DNA from: Anaerosporobacter faecicola | Lineage (GTDB): Bacteria > Bacillota > Clostridia > Lachnospirales > Lachnospiraceae | Reading direction: 5' to 3' | DNA length: 64,000 nt | NCBI RefSeq assembly: GCF_012070565.1 | Contig: NZ_JAAQRO010000033.1 | Location: 1 to 64,000, forward strand | Shown here: piece by piece, positions 41,333 to 51,000 of the stretch | Layout: every line of letters begins with the position of its first letter | Position numbering within the stretch: the stretch's first letter is position 1 | Notes under the pieces: model-generated | Seen by the model: the letters and a program-made list of their open reading frames with translations, nothing else | Database searches by the model: none | What the model was told of the DNA's origin: nothing | Position numbers and translations under genes: made by a program

Positions 41333-42092
41333 AGAATTGATAAAACATTTAGAGAAGATTGCACCAACGTCCTATGCAGAGCACTGGGATAACGTTGGTT
41401 TACTTGTAGGTGAAGATACGAAGGAAGTAAAGAAAGTGATGATTGCTTTGGATCCTTCCACAGAGGTAATCAAACAGGCAATAGAAGAGCAATGCGATAT
41501 GCTTATTACACACCATCCTTTAATATTTTCTCCGATGAAACGAATCATTGGAACTGATTTTATTGGTAAAAGAATTCTTACACTGATGAATCATTCCATT
41601 GCATATTATGCAATGCATACGAATATGGATATTGCCATTATGGCAGATGAATCTGCACGAATGATAGGATTGCAAGAAACAAAGGCACTAGAACCAATGA
41701 AGTCTGATTCGGACCTAATTGGTATTGGACGAGTTGGAACAATAACTGCGACTTCCTTGTATGATCTTGCAGTTGAGGTGAAGAAGCAATTTAATCTGAA
41801 TGATGTTCGAGTAGTAGGTAAACTTGATCAAAGAATTGAAAAAGTTGCTATTTCTACTGGTTCAGGAGAAGATTTCATAGCGAATGCAATTGAGATGGGA
41901 GCTGACGTGCTAATTACAGGAGATATCAGACATCATAAAGCATTGGACGCAATGGAAGAAAATCTTTGCATAATTGATGCTGGACATTACGGAACGGAAC
42001 GATTTATGGTAGAATGGTTAAAAACATATCTACAAGATACAAAACTAACAATCGTTGCGGCAAAAGAGCAATCACCATTTAAAATTGTGTAG
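41322..42092 (+). CDS. Nif3-like dinuclear metal-centre protein
   Basis: A 256-residue protein of the Nif3/DUF34 family. Metal-binding residues are recognisable in AEHWDNVGLLVG, MLITHHPLIFSP, AMHTNMDIA and near the end in IIDAGHYGTERFM. Some members act as GTP cyclohydrolase-like enzymes or metal-dependent hydrolases, but the role is unsettled. It overlaps trmK by 11 bases, showing translational coupling. Confidence 0.88.
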   Translation: MICRELIKHLEKIAPTSYAEHWDNVGLLVGEDTKEVKKVMIALDPSTEVIKQAIEEQCDMLITHHPLIFSPMKRIIGTDFIGKRILTLMNHSIAYYAMHTNMDIAIMADESARMIGLQETKALEPMKSDSDLIGIGRVGTITATSLYDLAVEVKKQFNLNDVRVVGKLDQRIEKVAISTGSGEDFIANAIEMGADVLITGDIRHHKALDAMEENLCIIDAGHYGTERFMVEWLKTYLQDTKLTIVAAKEQSPFKIV

Positions 42093-42105
42093 AGGAGATT
42101 AGGCT

Positions 42106-43767
42106 ATGAGTGTAAAAGTAACTATTAACGGAATAGTAAAAGAGTATGCAGAAAATACCACGTTGTTCGATATCAGCCAAGAATATCAGAAGGAGTATTC
42201 TGATGACATTATTCTTGCGTTCGTTGATCATAAATTACGAGAGCTGTTCAAGACTGTTACGAAAGATTGCACAGTAGAATTTGTAACTACAAAGGATTCT
42301 GCTGGACAGAAGACGTATATGAGGGGGATGACCCTTTTGTTACTGAAAGCAATCTATGATGAGATTGGAAATCAAAATGTAGAGAAAGTCTTAGTTGAAT
42401 ATGCAATCGGTCCAGGTTACTATTGCGAAATTCGTTCTGATGCAACATTAGATGATGCATTAATTGGGCGAATTGAAGCAAGAATGCACAAAATCGTGGA
42501 AGAGGATATACCATTTCAAAAGAGAAGCATTACCACAGATGAAGCAATTGATTTGTTCCGTAATTACCGAATGTATGATAAGGAAAAATTATTCCGTTAC
42601 CGTCGTGTATCAAAGGCAAACATATATAAACTGGGTGGCTTCGAAGATTATTTTTATGGTTATATGCCTCCTAGAACGGGTATGCTCAAATATTTCAAAC
42701 TATATAAGTATGATGATGGTTTGATTATGCAGTTACCAAGAAGTTCAAATACAAAAGAGGTACCAGCATTTGAACCAAGACATAAGTTATTTCACGTACT
42801 AAAGGAATCCAATTGTTGGGGAAATACCATGGATATTGAGAATGTAGGTTCCCTAAATGATGTGATCTGTAAAGGTGGCATCAATGATCTGATCCTAGTA
42901 CAGGAAGCTTTGCAAGAAAAGAAAATTGGAGCAATTGCTGAGAAAATTGTTGAAAACCGATCAAATAAATTTGTAATGATCTCAGGACCATCTTCTTCAG
43001 GAAAAACGACCTTCTCGCATCGTCTATCCATTGAGTTGCGGACACATGGGCTTAATCCATTACCAATTGCATTGGATAATTATTTTGTAAATCGTGAGAA
43101 TACGCCGTTAGATGCAGATGGAAATCCGAATTTTGAATGTTTAGAAGCAATTGATATTGAACAATTTAATAAAGATATGCGTGGATTATTAGATGGTCAG
43201 CGTGTGGAATTACCTACATTTAATTTTAAAACGGGTAAAAGAGAGTATAAAGGAAATTACCAACAACTTGGCAAAGATGATATTCTGGTTATTGAAGGAA
43301 TCCATGGATTAAATGATAAGTTATCCTATTCTTTACCAAAGGAGAGCAAATTCAAAATCTACATAAGTGCGTTAACGCAGTTGAATATCGATGAACACAA
43401 TCGTATTCCAACCACTGATGGTAGATTGATCCGTCGGATGGTGCGTGATGCCAGAACAAGAGGTACTTCAGCGAAAGAGACAATTGCAATGTGGCCTTCT
43501 GTTCGAAGGGGAGAAGAGGAGAATATCTTCCCATTTCAAGAGGAAGCTGATGTAATGTTTAATTCTGCATTAATCTATGAATTAGCTATATTAAAATTAT
43601 ATGCAGAACCAATTCTTTTTGGAATTGATCGAGATTGCCCAGAGTATGTTGAGGCAAAACGATTATTAAAATTCCTAGATTACTTTATTGGCGTTAGTCC
43701 AGAAGAAGTACCACATAATTCCATTATACGTGAATTCATAGGTGGCAGCTATTTCAAAGTAGACTAA
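42106..43767 (+). CDS. Nucleoside (uridine-type) kinase with TGS/ThrRS-like N-terminal region
   Basis: A 553-residue protein. Residues 1-65 form a TGS domain, followed to about 280 by a region like the editing domain of threonyl-tRNA synthetase. The kinase domain starts with FVMISGPSSSGKTTFSHRL (Walker A) and includes IALDNYFVNRENTP and DILVIEGIHGLND, as in uridine kinase and phosphoribulokinase. The full fusion is common in clostridia and annotated as nucleoside kinase; substrate is not proven. It follows the Nif3 gene by 13 bases. Confidence 0.85.
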   Translation: MSVKVTINGIVKEYAENTTLFDISQEYQKEYSDDIILAFVDHKLRELFKTVTKDCTVEFVTTKDSAGQKTYMRGMTLLLLKAIYDEIGNQNVEKVLVEYAIGPGYYCEIRSDATLDDALIGRIEARMHKIVEEDIPFQKRSITTDEAIDLFRNYRMYDKEKLFRYRRVSKANIYKLGGFEDYFYGYMPPRTGMLKYFKLYKYDDGLIMQLPRSSNTKEVPAFEPRHKLFHVLKESNCWGNTMDIENVGSLNDVICKGGINDLILVQEALQEKKIGAIAEKIVENRSNKFVMISGPSSSGKTTFSHRLSIELRTHGLNPLPIALDNYFVNRENTPLDADGNPNFECLEAIDIEQFNKDMRGLLDGQRVELPTFNFKTGKREYKGNYQQLGKDDILVIEGIHGLNDKLSYSLPKESKFKIYISALTQLNIDEHNRIPTTDGRLIRRMVRDARTRGTSAKETIAMWPSVRRGEEENIFPFQEEADVMFNSALIYELAILKLYAEPILFGIDRDCPEYVEAKRLLKFLDYFIGVSPEEVPHNSIIREFIGGSYFKVD

Positions 43768-43781
43768 GAAGATAAAAAAAA

Positions 43782-43831
43782 TTAGATAAAAAAAAGTAAC
43801 TGTTCCATTGTAGAGTGCAATGGGCAGTTAC
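43782..43831 (-). terminator. Terminator of rnpB
   Basis: GTAACTGTTCCATTG and CAATGGGCAGTTAC (43796-43831) form the stem. On the minus strand it is followed by a long T-rich run, so it ends rnpB and possibly also limits the nucleoside kinase transcript. Confidence 0.75.
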
Positions 43832-43861
43832 GAAAACGAAGAAGGATAGTATTCTTTTTAT

Positions 43862-44208
43862 GTGAGCAACACTATAAGCCGAGTTCTGTATTAGATGATT
43901 ATCTATCTAGTCTCACTGTTACCAGTAAGCTCAAGCGACCAACCCGAAAACACGGCGGGCAACCGTATTGTTTTCCATTCGGTCTTGCTTCGAGTGGGGT
44001 TTACATAGCCATTCTTGTTACCAAGAATGCGGTAGTCTCTTACACTGCCTTTCCATCCTTACCAACGAAAGTTGGCGGTATATCTCTGTTGCACTAGCCT
44101 TGGAGTCACCTCCACCGGACGTTATCCGGCACTCTGCCCTATGAAGCCCGGACTTTCCTCACCTAAGACCTTTCGGTACCAATAGGCGCAATCATCTGTG
44201 CTACTCAC
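43862..44208 (-). ncRNA. rnpB: RNase P RNA
   Basis: The catalytic RNA of RNase P, 347 bases, which matures the 5' ends of tRNAs. On the minus strand it holds the conserved GAGGAAAGTCCGGGCTTC near the 5' end, GAGTGCCGGATAACGTCCGG, and the 3' motif ACAGAACTCGGCTTATAG. The ends are set by helix P1: GTGAGTAGCAC (5') pairs fully with GTGTTGCTCAC (3'). A promoter lies just upstream. Confidence 0.95.
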
Positions 44209-44216
44209 AGAGATAT

Positions 44217-44245
44217 ATTCTAACATAAATTGTTTAGGTTGTAAA
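44217..44245 (-). promoter_or_regulatory. Promoter of rnpB
   Basis: On the minus strand TTTACA (44240-44245) and TAGAAT (44217-44222) are 17 bases apart, placing the transcript start near 44210, in agreement with helix P1. Confidence 0.75.
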
Positions 44246-44622
44246 TCGTAAAATAACTTCAAATGAAATTATAATACCAAAGAGGTATATCTATAGATTT
44301 TGATAATGTACTGCTTACAGGAAATGAACAGCATCGTATCATATGCTTTGGTATTTGTTAGTTTCCAATGTTCGAAATAGATTGTTACAGTATGATCTGA
44401 ATGTGGTCTTAGACACCGTTCATAGCCTGTGTACGGAAAAAAATACACAGTAAAAGAGAAAATATAACATTTATTTTAATTTTAGGACATATATATATAA
44501 GCGTGGGTGATATTTGTTTGAACGCGTTAGCAATGCATTCTTTTCATAAAGAATGATATTCATAAATGCTACAAATTAAATAATCATTAGTGGAACATTT
44601 GGGGACAAAGGAGGAGAAATTT
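44246..44622. other. Intergenic region between rnpB and the next gene
   Basis: About 375 AT-rich bases. A hairpin CTGTGTA/ATACACAG is at 44428-44452. I see no gene or known RNA motif. GGAGGAG near the right end is the ribosome binding site of the next gene. Confidence 0.5.
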
Positions 44623-45369
44623 ATGAATTTATTACAGAAGCCATTATCGTTGTTAGAAATCGAGGAGATGTTAGAAAATGAGTTTCGGGATGACCAAAAA
44701 GGAATTCGTATAATCGGGGATTTGGACTTAACTTATGAGGATTATTGTTTTTTGGAACTGAAAGCAAAGGGACTTCAACGGTATTCCAATAACATGGTAA
44801 TGGTAGAAAAGTATCGATTTGTTGTATTAACAACATGGGTATTCGCTTTGCGGTATGGAAATCTTGATAAGATCAATATGGCTAAGGTGAGTAAGAAGTT
44901 TACCTCCCTTCAACAGCATATTATGAGGAAATCGATTCATATTATTTCAGAAACGTTCGATGAGTTTGGACTGAATACATACGGTCAAAATACCTATACA
45001 TTAGAAGGACTACTAACAGCAATTGGTTTGCATGCAGGAATCCCTACCAATGTACAGGAACGACTATTTACTGTTTTGGAAGAATCCATGAATTATCAGG
45101 ATATGAACCGTTTTGAGCAACAATTAAAGTTTGATCTAGAACCTAGGTTAAGTATGATTTTTTCTTACGTAGGGTCAAAGATGACACGTAAAATATTACT
45201 TGAATACCGTGATATCTTTCTTGAATGTAGGTTGAATAACGTAAACATTGAGCAGCTGCTGGAAAGGTATATGAATGTTTCAAAGGGCTTTATAGAAAAC
45301 CTTGTACGTTGGTGTGAAGAGATGGATTATAATAATACGCATTCACAGAAGCAGTTGATGTATAAATAG
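44623..45369 (+). CDS. Protein of unknown function
   Basis: A 248-residue soluble, mainly helical protein that I do not recognise. The N-terminal 75 residues contain LLEIEEMLENEFRDDQKGIR IIGDLDLTYEDYCFLELKAK; the rest is helical with aromatic residues and few motifs. GGAGGAG precedes the ATG at 44623; a GTG at 44590 is in frame but lacks a site. It is monocistronic, with a strong terminator behind it shared with the FliK-like gene. Confidence 0.6.
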   Translation: MNLLQKPLSLLEIEEMLENEFRDDQKGIRIIGDLDLTYEDYCFLELKAKGLQRYSNNMVMVEKYRFVVLTTWVFALRYGNLDKINMAKVSKKFTSLQQHIMRKSIHIISETFDEFGLNTYGQNTYTLEGLLTAIGLHAGIPTNVQERLFTVLEESMNYQDMNRFEQQLKFDLEPRLSMIFSYVGSKMTRKILLEYRDIFLECRLNNVNIEQLLERYMNVSKGFIENLVRWCEEMDYNNTHSQKQLMYK

Positions 45370-45457
45370 AGACCCATAATGAGGCTACTTTTTCATACTT
45401 TTAGGGAATAATGTTATGTTTTTCATACATGAATGAATTCATAACGTACTTGTCCAT

Positions 45458-45520
45458 AAAAAATCTTCATGACTTCCCAAGAAGACATATATGTTCTTCT
45501 TGGAAGTCTGAAGATTTTTT
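45458..45520. terminator. Bidirectional terminator
   Basis: A long stem: AAAAAATCTTC and GACTTCCCAAGAAGA pair with TTCTTCTTGGAAGTC and GAAGATTTTTT. It lies between convergent genes and serves both. Confidence 0.85.
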
Positions 45521-45523
45521 GTT

Positions 45524-47464
45524 TTATGCACGAATATCAAAGGAAAATCTTTTTAAGGATGTTGCTGGTTGGTCTTTTTCAATGATATCTTTTACAATAT
45601 CAACATTTTTCTCTCTTTGAAAGAACTCTGCATGGAAGAGATAACCGTTTCTTGCTAGTCCATCTTCTAGAAGATCGATATTGTTCTTTAGTAGCTCCGT
45701 TGAAAAATCATCTGACAGATAGAATTTGGCTTGTACAGAACTTCTTGCTAGAGTGACATGAATATCGGTTGCGCCCAGATTCTCCATATCGAGATGAAGT
45801 AAAACACTGATGTTCTCAGGATGCTCTCTGAGATTCTTTTTCTTTGTGTATACATACAGATCACTATGAACATATTGTTCTTTTAGTTTAATTGGTAGTT
45901 GAACATAAGGAAAGAGCTGGTTAATCACACGCATGAATTCCATGTTCTCCTGAAGGTTTGATGCCGTGTTGTGCATTTCCTGAAATGCTTCCTTTAATCC
46001 TGTGTTTTCTAGGAAAGATCGAATAGAGTTAATCTGTTGATAGGTATTATCGTAAAACTGATTTACATTACCAGAGGCAATGTCTTGTGGAGATAGGGAC
46101 ATTGTGCTTTTGGTATGTTCCTTAAGTACCCATTGAAAAACCTGAGATGAATAGAGGCTTTTGGCATCAACGGGGTTTGTATCTTTCATAGCATTTTGAA
46201 TGGCACGAAGCAGCTCGTTGGTTCCGATTTGACCATTTATGATCGAATTACGAACCTTTTCGGAGAGTGGAAATGGTGCCAGTGAAAGAGATAAGGTTTG
46301 TCTGTTTTGTAAACTGAGAAACGTAGAGAGTTCATTATTATTAAATTGTTGGGTTGTGAACTGATCAAGAACATGTCGTACGATAGGTGCTTGGAATACA
46401 TCCGTTAAGGAGAGTTTATTACTATTCGTATTGCCCGTTCCATCGTTTGTTAATACCGTTTGTCCTGTTTCTTCAGCAATAACTGGATTCTCTAATGCTG
46501 CTGATTGCTCCTTTTCCATCTGTTCAGCCATGGCAATACTATCTTGAATACAGGTAACGACTTCTCGTAAGGAAGCAGTTTGCTGGTGGATACTCTGCTC
46601 AAGTGTATTGGTTAAGGCAAATGGACGGAGAAGATCAAGAAGCATCATTTGCTCTTTTTGCCCGGAAAGAACAGAATAGAGAGGAGTTTCTTGAGGAATT
46701 GCCGTGTCATCGATCAGAATGTTCATGACACCATCATGAACTGCCATAAAAGTATTGAAATTGGTGAAGGTGCTTACTTTATCTAACATCTTTGGAATCT
46801 GATCAGCCAGTACTCCAATATCTTTGCTTAACTGGTGATCAAAATTACGATAATTTTCAAACTGAGTTGAAGTTGCATCCGTAATAGGAAAATCATATTT
46901 GTTCATTAAAACCAGTGTACTGATAGAGGCATTTTTATTAAGCAATGATTGCTGGAAAATCTTTTGGATACTTTGCTTATCAATAGACATCTGGTTATTC
47001 AGTAATTCTAAGACGATTGTTTGGTTTCGTTCACTTTTTTGAAGGCCTGCTTCTTCCAATGCTTTATTAATTGTTGCAAGTCGAGCTTGGGAAGGTCGGG
47101 CAGATATTGCACGTAAAGCAATACCATCTTCTGTTTCCACTGCTTTGAACGTTGCAGTTTGTCCAATGGTTAGTTCGGGATCTCCTTGCAAAGGATATGT
47201 GATCGTTTCGCCAAGATCAACTTTAACCGAAACGGTGTTATTTCGAATATCAGTAACTTCCCCGCGAATGATTTGTCCTTTGTCAACGAGAATCTGTCCA
47301 GTTGCTGTATAGCTGAGATTACTGGATACAGCAGTAGAAGAAGTACTTCCTGCAGTTGCCTGAAAGGAAGAGGCTTGCCCGTTGGTGAAAGCAGGACGTT
47401 TTTTGGGGGTCATGTTGCTTGGATTTGAGCCAACATTTCCAATCGTATTATTTAATAAACTCAT
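45524..47464 (-). CDS. FliK-like flagellar hook-length control family protein
   Basis: A 646-residue protein. The N terminus (1-60) is Ser/Thr-rich and disordered; residues about 60-120 form a small beta domain (GQIIRGEVTDIRNNTVSVKV); the middle is helical and Gln-rich. The C-terminal 100 residues fit the FliK C-terminal fold (LHLDMENLGATDIHVTLARS followed by VQAKFYLSDD). FliK measures hook length and switches export from hook to filament. No other flagellar gene is in this window, so it may be a distant paralogue with another job. AAAGGAG lies before the ATG. Confidence 0.6.
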   Translation of the reverse strand: MSLLNNTIGNVGSNPSNMTPKKRPAFTNGQASSFQATAGSTSSTAVSSNLSYTATGQILVDKGQIIRGEVTDIRNNTVSVKVDLGETITYPLQGDPELTIGQTATFKAVETEDGIALRAISARPSQARLATINKALEEAGLQKSERNQTIVLELLNNQMSIDKQSIQKIFQQSLLNKNASISTLVLMNKYDFPITDATSTQFENYRNFDHQLSKDIGVLADQIPKMLDKVSTFTNFNTFMAVHDGVMNILIDDTAIPQETPLYSVLSGQKEQMMLLDLLRPFALTNTLEQSIHQQTASLREVVTCIQDSIAMAEQMEKEQSAALENPVIAEETGQTVLTNDGTGNTNSNKLSLTDVFQAPIVRHVLDQFTTQQFNNNELSTFLSLQNRQTLSLSLAPFPLSEKVRNSIINGQIGTNELLRAIQNAMKDTNPVDAKSLYSSQVFQWVLKEHTKSTMSLSPQDIASGNVNQFYDNTYQQINSIRSFLENTGLKEAFQEMHNTASNLQENMEFMRVINQLFPYVQLPIKLKEQYVHSDLYVYTKKKNLREHPENISVLLHLDMENLGATDIHVTLARSSVQAKFYLSDDFSTELLKNNIDLLEDGLARNGYLFHAEFFQREKNVDIVKDIIEKDQPATSLKRFSFDIRA

Positions 47465-47928
47465 TCTTGTTGCTCCTTTTAAGCAAAATTAGTAGATAAA
47501 CGTGTTTTAGATCAAATTCCCTGGGAGAGAATTTATCACACGAATCAGTCATATTATATATATCGGACTAATTACCTATTTGGTTTAGATGATGTTTTGG
47601 AAGTGTTTGTGGGCGTAGTTCTATACATACATTCTCTCCTTGTGTCATAGGGTTAGTATACAACAGAATGGCTGGAATATCACTTGGTTTTTATCTATTA
47701 TTCTGGCGTTGATTAGATACAAACTAAGATAATAAGGTTAGGTGGGAGAAAACAAAATGATTCTAGCGTGAAAACGGACGATAATTAATTATTTTATAGA
47801 TTCACGTAAGAAAAGTAAGTAAAAGTATGAAAAAACTTATATAATATAAAAAATGCGCAAAAAATGTACTTAAATATATTGTATTTTTATGCACTTATAC
47901 AAATGTTATAGAAAATTACATTTTTAGG
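47465..47928. other. Intergenic region between the FliK-like gene and gltB
   Basis: About 460 bases, AT-rich, divergent promoter area. No gene is supported. AATGCGCAAAAAATGTAC (47851-47868) and GTATTTTTATGCACTT (47881-47896) form an imperfect inverted repeat that could be a regulator site. Confidence 0.4.
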
Positions 47929-47957
47929 TTGAATCTATGAAACAACTAGACTATAAT
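47929..47957 (+). promoter_or_regulatory. Promoter of gltBD
   Basis: TTGAAT at 47929-47934 and TATAAT at 47952-47957, spacer 17 bases. Transcription would begin near 47964, at the foot of the leader hairpin. Confidence 0.7.
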
Positions 47958-47961
47958 CACG

Positions 47962-48021
47962 TTTAAGAACAAAGGCGTTCTTGGAATCATAATTTACAAT
48001 TAGATCCAAGAATGCCTTTTT
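47962..48021 (+). promoter_or_regulatory. Terminator/antiterminator leader of gltB
   Basis: The terminator consists of AAAGGCGTTCTTGGA (47971-47985) and TCCAAGAATGCCTTT (48005-48019), then TTTTT. A competing hairpin is formed by TTTAAGAAC (47962-47970) and GTTCTTGGA (47977-47985) with the six-base loop AAAGGC, A at loop position 1 and G at 4. Its 3' arm and loop are the left arm of the terminator, so only one can form. The oppA leader (19634-19672) has the same plan and similar bases. Confidence 0.7.
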
Positions 48022-48081
48022 GCGTATTTTCGAATATTCCATAGTATCAAATCATACTGATTTCTAAAAGGAGCGTGTTTT

Positions 48082-51000
48082 ATGAAAATGATAAATTATG
48101 AAGAAGTAAACCGAGTAAAACAAGGATTATATGATCCCAGATTTGAACATGATAACTGTGGGATCGGTGCAGTTGTCAATATCAAAGGTGTTAAGACGCA
48201 TAAGACAGTAGAAGATGCATTACGTATTGTCGAAAATCTGGAGCATAGAGCTGGTAAAGATGCAGAAGGAAAAACAGGAGATGGTGTAGGAATCCTCTTA
48301 CAAATCTCTCATAGGTTCTTTAAGAAAGCAGTGAAACCACTTGGTATTGAATTAGGGGAAGAAAGAGAATACGGTGTTGGTATGTTTTTCTTTCCACAAG
48401 AGGAATTAAGTCGTAACCAAGCAAAGAAGATGTTTGAGATCATTGTTGAAAAGGAAGGATTGGAGTTCCTTGGTTGGAGAGAAGTACCAATCAATCCAGA
48501 TACGTTAGGACAAAAAGCGATTGAATGTATGCCATATATTATGCAGTGTTTTGTTAAAAAACCAGTTGATATACAAAAGGGATTGGATTTTGATCGGAAA
48601 CTTTACCTTGCAAGAAGAGTATTTGAACAGAGTAATGATAATACCTATGTGGTATCCCTATCAAGCAGAACGATTGTTTATAAAGGAATGTTTTTGGTAA
48701 AGCAACTTCGTTTATTCTTCGAAGATTTACAATGTCCAGAGTATGAGTCAGCGATTGCTACCGTACATAGCCGATTCAGTACGAATACGAATCCAAGTTG
48801 GCAAAGAGCCCATCCGAATCGTTTTATCGTACACAATGGAGAAATTAATACCATTCGTGGAAATGCAGATAAGATGTTAGCCCGTGAGGAAACAATGGAG
48901 TCACCTTACCTAAAAGGACATATGCACAAAGTAATCCCAGTTGTGAATGCAGAAGGTTCGGACTCCGCAATGCTTGACAATGCACTGGAATTCTTGGTTA
49001 TGAGCGGAATGGAACTACCATTAGCTGTTATGATTACCATTCCAGAACCATGGAGCAACGATCGGGCAATTAGTAAAGCAAAGAAGGATTTCTACCAGTA
49101 TTATGCAACTATGATGGAGCCATGGGATGGACCGGCATCCATTTTATTTAGTGATGGAGATCTAATGGGAGCAATCCTCGACCGAAATGGTCTTCGCCCT
49201 TCTCGTTACTACATCACAAGTGATGATAATCTTATCTTGTCATCAGAAGTTGGTGTTTTGGATATTCCAGCGGATAAGATCGTGAAAAAAGAGCGTCTTC
49301 GTCCAGGTAAGATGTTATTAGTAGATACGGTTCGTGGAAAATTAATCGATGATGAAGATTTGAAAAATCATTATGCGATGAGAAAACCATATGGTGAATG
49401 GTTAGATGCCAATTTAATACGATTGAAAGACTTAAAGATTCCGAATAAGAAAGTAATTGAATACAGCAAAGAAGAAAGAGCAAGATTGCTGAAAGCCTTC
49501 GGATATACATATGAAGAATATAAAACAACCATTCTTCCAATGGCAAAAACAGGTGCAGAACCGATATCTGCAATGGGAACAGATAGCCCACTACCGGTAT
49601 TGTCTAACAAAGAACAACCACTTTTTAATTACTTTAAACAATTATTTGCACAAGTTACAAATCCACCAATCGATGCCATACGAGAAGAAATTGTGACTTC
49701 AACATCTGTCTATATTGGAGAAGATGGTAACATCTTAGAGGAAAAAGCGGAAAACTGTAATGTACTTAAGATCAATAATCCAATCTTGACCAATACCGAT
49801 TTACTTAAGATAAAGAGCATGAAGGCAGATGGGTTTAAAGTGGAGGAAATACCAATCATTTATTATAAGAATACTTCCTTAGAAAAAGCCATTGATCATT
49901 TGTTCGTGGAAGCAGATCGTGCATACAAGGAAGGTGCAAATGTGCTGATCCTAACGGACCGTGGTGTTGATGAAAACCATGTTCCAATTCCTTCTTTATT
50001 AGCCGTATCTGCCCTACAACAACATCTTGTTAAGACAAAGAAGAGAACACGTGTTGCGATGATCTTGGAAAGCGCCGAACCAAGAGAAGTACATCATTTT
50101 GCTACATTATTGGGATATGGTGCTTGTGCAGTAAATCCTTATCTTGCACAGGATTGTATCAAACAACTCATTGATAATAATATGCTAGATAAAGATTACT
50201 ATGCGGCAGTTAATGATTATAACAATGCCATTTTACATGGTATCGTTAAAATCGCTTCGAAGATGGGAATCTCAACAATCCAGTCTTATCAGGGATCAAA
50301 GATCTTTGAAGCGATTGGTATCGATAAAAAAGTGATTCACAAATACTTTACAGATACAGTAAGTCGTATCGGTGGAATTACTATAAAAGACATTGAAAAA
50401 CAAGTAGACCGTCTACATTCCAAAGCATTTGATCCATTGGGATTGAATGTGGATCTGACATTGGACAGTGTTGGTAGCCACAAGCTAAGAAGCAACCAGG
50501 AAGAACATCTCTATAATCCAAAGACCATCCATCTGTTACAAGTTGCAACGAGAACAGGTAATTATGACGTATTCAAAGAATATACTGCTTGTATTGATGA
50601 AGAGGGAAGTGGCTTGAATCTTCGCGGATTGATGGACTTCAATTTCCCTGCAAAAGGAATTGATATCAAAGAGGTAGAAAGTGTGGATTCCATTGTGAAA
50701 CGATTTAAGACAGGTGCGATGTCATATGGATCTATTTCACAGGAAGCACATGAAACATTGGCAATAGCCATGAATCACTTGGGAGGAAAGTCGAATAGTG
50801 GAGAAGGTGGAGAGAGTCTGGAGCGTCTCCATATTGGAAAAGATGGCTTGAATCGTTGCTCTGCAATTAAGCAGGTTGCATCAGGACGTTTTGGTGTAAC
50901 ATCCGAATATCTTGTTAGTGCCGATGAAATTCAGATTAAGATGGCACAAGGGGCAAAACCTGGTGAGGGAGGACATCTACCGGGCAAGAAAGTATATCCA

